The notes under the pieces: generated by a model
Told to the model about the DNA's origin: nothing
What the model saw: only the letters and a program-made list of their open reading frames with translations
Databases searched by the model: none
Program-made: the position numbers and the translations under genes
Part shown: one piece after another, positions 55,899-64,000 of the stretch
Layout: every line of letters starts with the position of its first letter
Numbering within the stretch: the first letter of the stretch is position 1
Assembly: GCA_964567785.1 (NCBI GenBank)
Contig: CAZMOK010000001.1
Location: 1-64,000 of the forward strand
Length of the DNA stretch: 64,000 nucleotides
Origin: CAZMOK01 sp964567785
Lineage (GTDB): Bacteria > Bacteroidota > Bacteroidia > Bacteroidales > JAGOPY01
Direction: 5' to 3'

Positions 55899-58800
55899 AG
55901 CTTTCTTTTAACTTCTACTTCTTGAAAACCTTCGATGATATCACCTACCTTGACATCGTTAAAGTTTTTGATGTTTAGTCCGCACTCATACCCTGCGACC
56001 ACTTCCTTGACATCGTCTTTGAATCTTTTGAGGGAACCGAGCTTACCGGTGTAAACTACAATACCGTCACGTATGAGCCTTATCCTTGTGTTCCTTGTTA
56101 CCTTTCCGTCAAGGACCATACATCCAGCAATGGTTCCCACCTTGGATATTTTGAATGTTTCCCTGACTTCTATATTGCAGGTAATTTTCTCCTCGATATC
56201 GGGTGCCAGCATTCCTTCTATGGCTGCCTTGATCTCTTCTATAGCCTGGTAGATGATGGAGTAAAGCCTGATCTCGATTTCTTCTTTCTCTGCCAGTTTC
56301 CTGGCGCCCAGTGAAGGCCTCACCTCGAACCCTACGATAATGGCATTGGATGCCGAGGCGAGCATAACGTCGGTTTCGGTAACCTGGCCAACCGATTTGT
56401 GAATTACATTTACCTGCGCTTCTTCGGTCGATAACTTGAGAAGGCTGTCGGCCAGTGCTTCCACACTTCCGTCAACATCACCCTTAACGATCAGGTTAAG
56501 CTCCTTGAAATCACCAATAGCAATACGGCGTCCTATTTCATCAAGTGTGATATGTTTCTGGGAGCGGATGCCCTGCTCACGCTGAAGCTGGAGCCTTTTG
56601 TTGGCAATATTCTTGGCCTCTTTTTCGTCCTTCATTACATTGAAGGTGTCGCCCGCCTGCGGGGCGCCGTCAAGTCCAAGAAGCAATACGGGTGTTGAAG
56701 GACCTGCTTCTGTAACGCTCTGGTTCCTTTCATTATACATTGCTTTGACCTTCCCGAAATGCGCTCCTGCCAGGACGTTGTCACCCTTCCGGAGCGTCCC
56801 GTTCTGAACAAGGAGTTTTGCAACGTAACCTCTTCCTTTATCGAGTGATGACTCAATGACAGTTCCCCTCGCGGGCATATCAGGATTGGCTTTCAGCTCC
56901 AGCAGCTCTGCTTCGAGCAGTACCTTTTCCAAAAGCTGGTCAATATTCATACCCTGCTTGGCAGATATTTCCTGCGACTGGTACTTTCCACCCCAATCTT
57001 CAACGAGTACATTCATTTTGGAAAGCTCTTCCTTGATCTTGTCGGGGTTTGCTGTAGGCTTGTCAATCTTGTTAATAGCAATGACAATAGCTACGCCGGC
57101 TGCCTGGGCATGGTTTATGGCCTCCTTGGTCTGCGGCATCACGCTGTCGTCGGCTGCAATGACAATTATCGCCACATCAGTGACCTTTGCACCGCGCGCA
57201 CGCATGGCTGTAAAAGCTTCGTGACCCGGTGTATCAAGGAAAGTGATCTTTTTATTGTTGGGAAGCGCAAGCTCATAGGCACCGATATGCTGTGTGATAC
57301 CACCGGCTTCACCTGCCATCACATTCGCCTTCCTTATATGGTCGAGCAATTTGGTCTTGCCGTGGTCAACGTGTCCCATAACAGTCACTATAGGAGCCCT
57401 CTCAACGGTGTTCCCTTCTTCTTCCTCTTCAATCAGCTCTTCAGGACTGTCTTGCAGGTCAACACTTACAAATTCTACAGTGTAACCGAATTCTTCAGCG
57501 ACAAGTGTAAGGGTTTCGGCATCAAGGCGCTGGTTGATGGATACAAAAAGGCCAAGCTGCATACAGGTGGAAATGACATCATTGACCGGAACATTCATCA
57601 TGTTGGCCAGGTCGTTCACCGTCACAAATTCAGAAAGTTGGAGAGTGGATGCTTCCTCCTCGGCCTTCTGCTTTTCCTTTTCAATGTTCTGACTGATGGC
57701 CTCCCTCTTCTGCCTCCTGTACTTGGAGGCCTTCGATTTACCGGTCGGGGCAAGCCTTGCCAGCGTTTCCTTGATCTGTTTTTGTATCTCTTCGTCAGAA
57801 ACTTCGGGTTTTGGCTTTTCTTTTCTTTTCGAACGGCCTTTGCCTCTTTCTTTTGATTTCTTGGACCCTTCTTCCTGGGCGATCTTTTCCTTCCTGATCC
57901 TCTTCCTCTTTTTCTTTCTTACATCTACTTTTTCATCCTTTGAGGAAGCAACAGGTTTTTTCTCCGACTTCTTTGGCTCTTTAGGAAGGTCTATCTTATC
58001 AACTATCTTCGGCCCGTTCAGTCGTTCAACACGAGTGGGGATGAAGTTTTTCTTTTCTTCCTTATCCCTCTCTTTGTCCTCTTTCTCTTTAGCAGCAGGT
58101 TCTTCCTTCTTAACTGCCTCTTTCTTCTTTTTGGCCTCTGCTTCTTTTTCTTTAGATTTCGAGGTAGCTGTTGGTTTCTCCTTCTCTTTTTCTTTCTCCT
58201 TGTCCTTATCTGCCTCTTTTTTCTTCTCTTTCTCTGCTTTTCCTTCTTTTTCTTTCTCTTTCTCTTTCTCTTTCTCTTTCTGTTTTTTTACCCTGGCCTT
58301 TTTATCAGGTTTTGTTTTTTGGTTTATCTTCTCCAGGTCAATCTTCCCAAGAACCTTTAGCCCGTCATCTTCGGCTTCTTCTTCTTCTTTTTCTTCCTGC
58401 TCTGCCGCAGGCTCAGGTTTTTCAGTAGTTTCTTTCTTAGTTTCAGCTTCTTTGGCAGCTTTTTCTTCTTCAGCTTTTTCTTTTTCTTCTGCTTTCTTTT
58501 TTTCTGCTGCTTTTTTCTCTTCTTCTTTTTTCTTTTTCTCCTCTTTTTGTTTTTCCTTCTCTTTCTCTTTTGCTTTTACTTCCTCTTCATCAACTATAAG
58601 AGAATCATCAAGCGACACAGATGTGCCCTTGATGAACAGTTCATCTACGTCGCTATCATCATCGTCAGACTTATCAGGGCGGGATTTGTTCTCTATGGAA
58701 ACTGTTTCATGTTTAGAATAAGAAAGGCCTATTTTCTTGGATTCTTCCTTAACAGTTTTCTCCGACTGGAATTCCTGCATCAGGATCTCATAAACGTCGC

Positions 58801-58936
58801 CTTTGATCTTTGCGTTGGGTTTGGCGTCGATTTCAATGCCCTTTTTATGCAAGAATTCCACAATTGTGGAGATACCCACATTAAATTCCCTGGCTGCTTT
58901 GCTTAATCTAGTCTCTTTTGTTGTTCCCTCTGTCAT
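55895..58936 (-). CDS. infB: Translation initiation factor IF-2 with an expanded Lys/Glu-rich N-terminal region
   Basis: A 1013-residue IF-2, which places fMet-tRNA on the ribosome. An IF2-N-type start ([24 protein letters not shown]) is followed by a charged low-complexity region (about 110-350) of Lys/Glu repeats, then a second IF2_N motif ([22 protein letters not shown]). The GTPase domain has P-loop GHVDHGKT at residues 521-528, DTPGHEAF, and the C-terminal IF-2 domains. The region at 58253-58282 is a four-fold TTTCTC hexamer on the plus strand, encoding alternating Lys-Glu in frame. Last gene of tRNA-Gln-rimP-nusA-infB. Confidence 0.96.
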   Translation of the reverse strand: MTEGTTKETRLSKAAREFNVGISTIVEFLHKKGIEIDAKPNAKIKGDVYEILMQEFQSEKTVKEESKKIGLSYSKHETVSIENKSRPDKSDDDDSDVDELFIKGTSVSLDDSLIVDEEEVKAKEKEKEKQKEEKKKKEEEKKAAEKKKAEEKEKAEEEKAAKEAETKKETTEKPEPAAEQEEKEEEEAEDDGLKVLGKIDLEKINQKTKPDKKARVKKQKEKEKEKEKEKEGKAEKEKKKEADKDKEKEKEKEKPTATSKSKEKEAEAKKKKEAVKKEEPAAKEKEDKERDKEEKKNFIPTRVERLNGPKIVDKIDLPKEPKKSEKKPVASSKDEKVDVRKKKRKRIRKEKIAQEEGSKKSKERGKGRSKRKEKPKPEVSDEEIQKQIKETLARLAPTGKSKASKYRRQKREAISQNIEKEKQKAEEEASTLQLSEFVTVNDLANMMNVPVNDVISTCMQLGLFVSINQRLDAETLTLVAEEFGYTVEFVSVDLQDSPEELIEEEEEGNTVERAPIVTVMGHVDHGKTKLLDHIRKANVMAGEAGGITQHIGAYELALPNNKKITFLDTPGHEAFTAMRARGAKVTDVAIIVIAADDSVMPQTKEAINHAQAAGVAIVIAINKIDKPTANPDKIKEELSKMNVLVEDWGGKYQSQEISAKQGMNIDQLLEKVLLEAELLELKANPDMPARGTVIESSLDKGRGYVAKLLVQNGTLRKGDNVLAGAHFGKVKAMYNERNQSVTEAGPSTPVLLLGLDGAPQAGDTFNVMKDEKEAKNIANKRLQLQREQGIRSQKHITLDEIGRRIAIGDFKELNLIVKGDVDGSVEALADSLLKLSTEEAQVNVIHKSVGQVTETDVMLASASNAIIVGFEVRPSLGARKLAEKEEIEIRLYSIIYQAIEEIKAAIEGMLAPDIEEKITCNIEVRETFKISKVGTIAGCMVLDGKVTRNTRIRLIRDGIVVYTGKLGSLKRFKDDVKEVVAGYECGLNIKNFNDVKVGDIIEGFQEVEVKRKL
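58253..58282 (-). repeat. In-frame hexanucleotide repeat inside infB
   Basis: Four tandem TTTCTC (plus strand) and a TTTCTG variant encode a Lys-Glu run within the IF-2 linker. Because the unit is six bases, copy-number change would keep the reading frame. Confidence 0.75.
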
Positions 58937-58993
58937 ATAAGAGTTTGAGGTTTTTCTTCTGTATCAGCAAAAATTGCTGCAAAAATACTATTT

Positions 58994-60229
58994 TTATTCG
59001 AACTCAGCCTTGAGGATACGCATCACCTCCTTGATGGTTTCTTCCTCAAGATCAGTTCGTTTTTCTAATTCTTCCACTTCCAGGTCAAGCACACTCTTGG
59101 CCGTATCACAGCCCACAGCCTTCAGCTCATCGATTATCCACTGATCGATTTCATCGGAGAATTCATCGAGGTCAACATCTTCGGTATCAGTATCGCTGTC
59201 GCGGTAAACATCTATTTCATAACCTGTGAGCATACCTGCCAGCCTTATGTTGTAGCCTCCCTTACCTATTGCAAGTGATACCTGGTCGGGTTTCATGAAA
59301 ACGTTGGCCTTTTGGTTTTCGTCGTCAATTTCGATAGAGGTTATCTTGGCCGGGCTCAATGCCCTGGAAATAAACAATGTCGGATTAGAGGTGAAGTTAA
59401 TAACATCAATGTTTTCATTTTTAAGCTCCCTCACAATACCGTGTATCCTTGAACCTTTCATGCCAACACAGGCACCTACGGGATCGATCCTGTCGTCGTA
59501 CGACTCTACTGCTATCTTAGCCCTTTCGCCGGGAACCCTCACGATTTTCTTGATTGTGATCAGGCCATCATATACTTCAGGAACCTCTGCCTCAAAAAGC
59601 CTTTCGAGGAAAACAGGCGATGTCCTTGAAAGGATAATAACAGGTGAACTGTTCCGCATTTCAACTTTGGATACAACAGCCCTGATCGTATCGCCCTTCC
59701 TGTAAAAATCAGAGGGTATCTGCTCTGATTTCGGCAGGATCAGCTCGATGTACTCATCATCGAGTACGAGCAGTTCTTTTTTCCAGACCTGGTAGACCTC
59801 ACCGGTTATGATCTCACCCACCTTGTCTTTATATTTCTTGTATACGTTATCTTTTTCAAATTCACTGATCTTCGATACCAGGTTCTGCCTGATGGTCAGT
59901 ATTTCCCTTCTGCCAAAATCGGCCAGCTTCAATTCTTCAGAAAACTCCTCGCCCACTTCAAAGTCGGGCTCCACTTTCACGGCTTCCGAAAGTGCTATCT
60001 GAGAATTTTCGTCATCAACGGCTCCGTCTTTAACAATTTCACGGTTCCTCCATATTTCGAGGTCACCTTTGTCAATATTGACGATTATGTCGAAATTATC
60101 ATCCGAGCCATACTTTTTCGTCAGCATATGCCTGAACACATCTTCCAGGATACGCATCATTGTTTCCCTGTCGATGTTCTTGAACTCCTTGAATTCGGAG
60201 AAGGTTTCAACCAGATTGATATGATCCAT
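58994..60229 (-). CDS. nusA: Transcription termination/antitermination factor NusA
   Basis: A 411-residue NusA. N-terminal RNA-polymerase-binding domain (MDHINLVETFSEFKEFKNID), S1 domain (about 135-200, GEIITGEVYQVWKKELLVL), and two KH domains with VGACVGMKGSRIHGIVRELKNENIDVI and LAIGKGGYNIRLAGMLTGYEIDVY. The C-terminal acidic tail and a short helix-hairpin-helix (ELKAVGCDTAKSVLDLEVEELEKRTDL) replace the two AR repeats of E. coli. It sits 23 bases after rimP, with 57 bases to infB. Confidence 0.95.
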   Translation of the reverse strand: MDHINLVETFSEFKEFKNIDRETMMRILEDVFRHMLTKKYGSDDNFDIIVNIDKGDLEIWRNREIVKDGAVDDENSQIALSEAVKVEPDFEVGEEFSEELKLADFGRREILTIRQNLVSKISEFEKDNVYKKYKDKVGEIITGEVYQVWKKELLVLDDEYIELILPKSEQIPSDFYRKGDTIRAVVSKVEMRNSSPVIILSRTSPVFLERLFEAEVPEVYDGLITIKKIVRVPGERAKIAVESYDDRIDPVGACVGMKGSRIHGIVRELKNENIDVINFTSNPTLFISRALSPAKITSIEIDDENQKANVFMKPDQVSLAIGKGGYNIRLAGMLTGYEIDVYRDSDTDTEDVDLDEFSDEIDQWIIDELKAVGCDTAKSVLDLEVEELEKRTDLEEETIKEVMRILKAEFE

Positions 60230-60252
60230 TTTTATTACAGTTGAAATTTAAC

Positions 60253-60711
60253 TTATCTTTTAAATGACACCAGTCTTTTTGTCTCCTTTATATCTTCAAA
60301 ACTGACAAACACCGGTTCCGTTCTTTCACTATTTTTATTCTTGCCTTTCACATCGGGCCTGAAACTAATCCCGTCATCAAGCACTTCGAGTAGCTCTCCT
60401 TTTTGTTTCTTACCATCATGGGTCAACACGCTTATCATTTTACCAATGTGCTTGTTATACTGCCTGGGTAGTCTCAATGGCTGGTCAACACCGCTCGATG
60501 AAACAATGAGCTCGAAATCCTCTTTGTCCCTGTCGAGGCGGCCTTCAATGTACCTGCTCAGGTCTATGCAGTCGCTAATGGTAACACTCTCGTCACCGTC
60601 AATAAACACATAGATCTTTCCGGATGGCTTGATGAGAACGTCAACTACGAATATTCCGGTCGGATCAAGCTTCTCCCCTGCAATTTTCCTTATTTTCTCC
60701 TCAGTTATCAT
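60253..60711 (-). CDS. rimP: Ribosome maturation factor RimP
   Basis: A 152-residue 30S assembly factor. The start is taken at the ATG giving MITEEKIRKIAGEKLD; a longer frame starting 9 codons upstream is less likely. Family features are FVVDVLIKPSGKIYVFIDGD, SISDCIDLSRYIEGRL-like segments and the LIVSSSGVDQPLRLPRQYNKHIG motif, followed by an Sm-like C-terminal domain. It leads nusA and infB, the arrangement shared by most bacteria. Confidence 0.93.
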   Translation of the reverse strand: MITEEKIRKIAGEKLDPTGIFVVDVLIKPSGKIYVFIDGDESVTISDCIDLSRYIEGRLDRDKEDFELIVSSSGVDQPLRLPRQYNKHIGKMISVLTHDGKKQKGELLEVLDDGISFRPDVKGKNKNSERTEPVFVSFEDIKETKRLVSFKR

Positions 60712-60739
60712 TCTGTGTTTTCCAGCACTTTTATACAAT

Positions 60740-60762
60740 AAAAGAGGGGACTGTAGTCCCCT
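60740..60762 (-). terminator. Hairpin between tRNA-Gln and rimP
   Basis: On the minus strand GGGGACT pairs with AGTCCCC around a 2-base loop and is followed by TCTTTTATTG. It likely ends or attenuates the tRNA-Gln transcript before rimP. Confidence 0.65.
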
Positions 60763-60785
60763 TCACTTGTCTTACAAATGTGTTG

Positions 60786-60858
60786 TTGTCCGACCAGGGC
60801 TCGAACCTGGACTCTTCTGAACCAAAATCAGACGTGTTGCCAATTACACCATCGGACA
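60786..60858 (-). tRNA. tRNA-Gln (anticodon TTG)
   Basis: Read on the minus strand, the acceptor stem TGTCCGA pairs with TCGGACA. The D arm (GGTGTAATTGGCAACA), the anticodon stem with loop TTTTGGT (anticodon TTG) and the T arm (CCAGGTTCGAGCCCTGG) all fold. The discriminator is A and no CCA is encoded. It sits upstream of rimP-nusA-infB. Confidence 0.93.
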
Positions 60859-60878
60859 ACTTGCCCCAAAAGGGACTG

Positions 60879-60886
60879 CAAAATTA
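60879..60886 (-). promoter_or_regulatory. Putative -7 box TAATTTTG for tRNA-Gln
   Basis: On the minus strand TAATTTTG matches TAnnTTTG 20 bases before the tRNA, and a TTG at 60905-60907 lies 18 bases further upstream as a -33 element. It is the best-spaced promoter pair in the window. Confidence 0.55.
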
Positions 60887-61012
60887 GTAATAATTTTTGA
60901 AATTCAATAAGATAAAGGTCGATTTATAGGACGTAAGAAATATTCTTATTTACGCATGAGTTAGGATCAAAATTCCTATTTTCGTTGCCACTTTCTTATA
61001 ACATTCCTGAAA

Positions 61013-64000
61013 ATGACAGAATTCAGAAAGCTTAACAGGATAATAGGGTGGTTAGTGTTTGCAATAGCCACACTTGTATTTTTTCTTACACTTGAACCAA
61101 CTGCAAGTTGGTGGGACTGTGGTGAATACATTGCCACTGCCTATAAACTGCAGGTAGGCCATCCGCCCGGCGCACCTGCTTTCCAGATACTAGGAAGGTT
61201 TTTCTCTCTTTTCGCCTTTGGCGACACTTCGAGAGTTGCAGTCATGGTGAATTCCATGTCGGCCCTATCGAGCAGTTTTACCATTCTCTTCCTCTTCTGG
61301 ACCATCACACTTCTCGGTAGAAAAATAGTAGGTCCGCAGGGAATGCTGAACAAGGGGAATATGTATGCCATTCTCGGAAGCGGAATAGTTGGCGCACTGG
61401 CCTTTACTTTTTCCGATTCTTTCTGGTTCTCAGCAACCGAAGGTGAGGTTTACGCAATGTCGTCCCTCTTCACAGCCGTAACCTTCTGGGCTATCCTGAA
61501 ATGGGAAAGTGTTGCTGATGAAGAGCATTCCTTCAGGTGGATACTCCTTATAGTTTTCCTCATAGGGATCTCCATAGGTATCCACCTTCTTAACTTGCTG
61601 ACAATTCCGGCAATCGCCTTTGTGTATTATTTCAGGAAATACAAACCCACCACTAAAGGGATGCTGTTCGTCGGAGCTTTGTCGATCCTGCTGCTGGCCG
61701 TCATAATGTATGTGATCATACCTGGGATCGTATGGCTTTCGGGTATGTTCGAGCTGTTCTTTGTGAATTCGATCGGGCTGCCTTTCAATTCAGGAACGAT
61801 CATATATTTTGTGCTCCTGATTGCCCTTATTGTTTGGGCTGTTCATTATACGCACAAAAGAAAGATGATCGTTCTCAACACCATAGTGCTCGGGCTGGTA
61901 TTTATCCTGATAGGTTATTCAACATTTTTCATGCTGGTCATCAGGTCGAATGCCGATGTACCCATTGATGAGAACAATCCTGAAGATGCGGTGAGCCTTC
62001 TTGCTTACCTGAACAGGGAGCAGTATGGCACATATCCCATATTCTACGGGCAATACTATAATGCGCCTGTAGTGGATTATGGCGACGGGACACCTGTACG
62101 GGTCAGGGACAATGACAAGGGCGAATATGTTGTGACTGACGACAGGAAGGGCACTGTTCCCATTTATGATCCTCGTTTCCAGACGATATTCCCGCGAATG
62201 TGGAGCAGCCAGAAGTCGTCGCATGTGGAACTTTACAAGCAGTTTGGCAAAGTTGACGGTATCCCGATAAATATTACCAGGCCCGATGGTTCCACGGAAG
62301 TAAGATACAAACCCACTTTCATAGAAAACCTCCGGTTTTTCTTTACCTACCAGATAGATCATATGTATATCCGGTACTTCCTGTGGAATTTTGTGGGAAG
62401 ACAGAATAACATTGAAAGTCAGGGAGAACCTGATCACGGAAACTGGATCAGCGGGATCGATTTTATCGATTCAATGCGGATAGGAACTCAGAAAGATCTC
62501 CCTGAAAGCATGCAGAACCCGGCTCATAACAAATTTTATTTTCTGCCGCTTATTCTCGGGCTGATAGGATTTTTCTTTCATTTTAAAAAGGCTAAAAAGG
62601 ATACGCTCGTTGTTGCCTTGCTGTTCCTGATGACAGGGATTGCCATAGTTATTTATCTTAACCAGTATCCCCTGCAACCCAGGGAAAGGGATTATGCATA
62701 TGCCGGATCATTCTACGCCTTTTCAATATGGATCGGCCTGGGTGTCATGTCTCTTTTTTATGCTCTGAATAAATATATTAAAGATGGAAAGATAGCAGCC
62801 GTGCTGGTAACAGTTGTGACTTTATTCCTGGTTCCGGGAATTATGGCCCAGCAGGGATGGGACGACCACGACAGGTCAGGTAAGTATGCCGCAAGGGATT
62901 TTGCCTTTAATTACCTTGCTTCCTGCGACCCGAATGCTGTTCTGATAACTTTTGGCGACAACGATACTTTCCCTCTATGGTATTCACAGGAAGTTGAGGA
63001 ATACCGGACCGATGTCAGGGTTGTGAACCATATGCTGGCCTCAGGGTCATGGTACGTCCAGCAAATGTTCCGCAAAGCGTATGAGTCGGATCCCCTTCCG
63101 CTGACCCTTACCGAAAAGCAATACGAAAAAGGAGTTAATGATTACGTCCCGGTTTACGAAAGGGGGATCGAGGGGTATGTCGAACTGAAAGACCTCATCG
63201 GTTTTATAGCCAGTGAAAGAGAGCAAACCAAATTGCCTATCCAGGGAGGAAGGAAGATTAATTATCTGCCCACCCGTAAGATCAGGCTGACAGTCGATTC
63301 AGCCAAATGTGTAGATAACGGAATTGTACCCCCTGAACTTGCAGATCGGATTGTACCTTACATAGAATGGGAGATCAAACAGAATGCTCTTTACAAAAAC
63401 GACCTTATGGTACTTGACTTCCTGGCTACAAGTGACTGGACAAGGCCCTTATACATCGCCAATCCCAGCAGCCTTGGAAATGTCCTGGGAGTTGATAAGT
63501 ACATGCACCAGGAGGGGATGGTCTATAAATTCATACCTGTGGAGGCTGAGAATTATATTTCAGGGATAGGAGGTGTGAATGGCTGGGAATCCTACGAAGT
63601 TTTTACCAACTGCCAATGGGGCAGACTGAACGAACCTGATGTGGTTGTCGACCGTGAAAGCTACCGGAATTCGCGTCTGCCCAAGCAAAATTACCTAAGG
63701 GCAGCCGAGACCTTATTTAATGAAGGTGAAACGGAAAAAGCCATAGAACTGCTGGATACCTGCCTCTACTTTTTCCCCCACGAGAAATTCACCTTTGATA
63801 TGCTTCTTATTCCGTTTGCCGAGCTCTATCTTGAAGCAGGGGAAATAGAAAAGGGAATGGAGGTTGTAGGAAAACTGGTCGACAGGTATGAAGCGGATTT
63901 GAATTACTACGACTCACTGGATCCTGAATTTGCTGAAAGGTATTACGGAAGCGACATCCAGGTTGCGGTATCTGTGCTGAACCGGCTTGGGCAGCTTTCT
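61013..64000 (+). CDS. DUF2723 membrane protein, probable GT-C glycosyltransferase (partial, cut by window edge)
   Basis: The frame from the ATG at 61013 stays open to the last base (996 codons), so the C terminus is missing. The N-terminal signature SWWDCGEYIATAYKLQVGHPPGAPAF identifies DUF2723, related to protein O-mannosyltransferase-like GT-C enzymes. About ten transmembrane helices span residues 10-610. Then comes a periplasmic part with FGDNDTFPLWYSQEVEEYRTDVRVVN, and around 890-996 helical pairs that look like TPR repeats (AAETLFNEGETEKAIELLDTC). Likely role: transfer of a sugar from a polyprenyl-phosphate donor, perhaps to secreted proteins; substrate unknown. Confidence 0.85.
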   Translation, partial: MTEFRKLNRIIGWLVFAIATLVFFLTLEPTASWWDCGEYIATAYKLQVGHPPGAPAFQILGRFFSLFAFGDTSRVAVMVNSMSALSSSFTILFLFWTITLLGRKIVGPQGMLNKGNMYAILGSGIVGALAFTFSDSFWFSATEGEVYAMSSLFTAVTFWAILKWESVADEEHSFRWILLIVFLIGISIGIHLLNLLTIPAIAFVYYFRKYKPTTKGMLFVGALSILLLAVIMYVIIPGIVWLSGMFELFFVNSIGLPFNSGTIIYFVLLIALIVWAVHYTHKRKMIVLNTIVLGLVFILIGYSTFFMLVIRSNADVPIDENNPEDAVSLLAYLNREQYGTYPIFYGQYYNAPVVDYGDGTPVRVRDNDKGEYVVTDDRKGTVPIYDPRFQTIFPRMWSSQKSSHVELYKQFGKVDGIPINITRPDGSTEVRYKPTFIENLRFFFTYQIDHMYIRYFLWNFVGRQNNIESQGEPDHGNWISGIDFIDSMRIGTQKDLPESMQNPAHNKFYFLPLILGLIGFFFHFKKAKKDTLVVALLFLMTGIAIVIYLNQYPLQPRERDYAYAGSFYAFSIWIGLGVMSLFYALNKYIKDGKIAAVLVTVVTLFLVPGIMAQQGWDDHDRSGKYAARDFAFNYLASCDPNAVLITFGDNDTFPLWYSQEVEEYRTDVRVVNHMLASGSWYVQQMFRKAYESDPLPLTLTEKQYEKGVNDYVPVYERGIEGYVELKDLIGFIASEREQTKLPIQGGRKINYLPTRKIRLTVDSAKCVDNGIVPPELADRIVPYIEWEIKQNALYKNDLMVLDFLATSDWTRPLYIANPSSLGNVLGVDKYMHQEGMVYKFIPVEAENYISGIGGVNGWESYEVFTNCQWGRLNEPDVVVDRESYRNSRLPKQNYLRAAETLFNEGETEKAIELLDTCLYFFPHEKFTFDMLLIPFAELYLEAGEIEKGMEVVGKLVDRYEADLNYYDSLDPEFAERYYGSDIQVAVSVLNRLGQLS

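Noticed and set aside
57696..58721. A 341-codon plus-strand open frame rich in Ser and Phe, antisense to infB
   Set aside because: It is the mirror of the Lys/Glu-repeat region of IF-2; such repeats open long frames on the opposite strand, and the product is low complexity with no motif.

Overview
The window reads as a chromosomal segment of a Bacteroidota bacterium, most likely a Bacteroidales-type lineage. Evidence from the sequence: a type IX secretion plug-type protein (DUF5103), a gliding-motility-type C-terminal domain protein, a Na+-translocating NADH:quinone reductase operon, the DUF4271-hemD-rnpA order, a GIN-domain (DUF2807) surface protein, a DUF2723 membrane protein, and a dozen intergenic matches to the Bacteroidota -7 promoter box TAnnTTTG. 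Coding density is high. No gene-free stretch exceeds about 300 bases, and I see no CRISPR array, prophage, integrase or transposase.

Layout. 1-5.4 kb: an acyltransferase, a secreted M16 protease and dnaX. 5.4-13.4 kb: an eight-gene, tightly packed, same-strand cassette with two paralogous deacetylase-like proteins, an alpha-toroid protein, an AMP-forming adenylation enzyme, a stand-alone acyl carrier protein, a GNAT, an AAC(3)-type acyltransferase and a FemAB/GNAT-like protein. None of the eight has a visible signal peptide, so the cassette looks like a cytosolic system that deacetylates and re-acylates an unknown amine-bearing (perhaps sugar) precursor. It is the least explained part of the window. 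13.4-16.1 kb: an orphan MacB-like permease and the T9SS plug. 16.2-23.4 kb: nqrABCDEF, apbE and a convergent small four-cysteine membrane protein that resembles the NQR maturation factor NqrM. 23.5-29.5 kb: a minus-strand operon DUF4271-hemD-rnpA-ctp-cdd-chaN-trmH. 29.6-31.1 kb: adk and a YceI lipoprotein. 31.2-38.1 kb (minus): an ADP-forming acetate-CoA ligase fused to a GNAT domain, a tandem GAPDH pair and lepA. The first GAPDH lacks the catalytic cysteine. 38.4-41.6 kb: an ECF sigma factor, a probable anti-sigma protein and a GIN-domain/beta-barrel outer-membrane protein. 41.7-48.9 kb: YebC, a GT-C-like membrane protein, then a porin, acetyl-CoA synthetase and OFA-family transporter that look like an acetate/small-acid uptake unit. 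49-51.6 kb: a large fibronectin-like surface protein with a T9SS-type C-terminal domain. 51.7-60.9 kb: relA/spoT, fur and purA on plus, facing tRNA-Gln-rimP-nusA-infB on minus. 61.0 kb to the end: a DUF2723 protein cut by the window edge.

Themes. Core energy metabolism (NQR, GAPDH, acetate activation in AMP- and ADP-forming versions, adenylate kinase) lies among translation and stringent-response genes. The surface genes fit a T9SS-bearing Gram-negative. All family assignments were made by reading motifs, without database searches; the less certain ones are marked in the entries.
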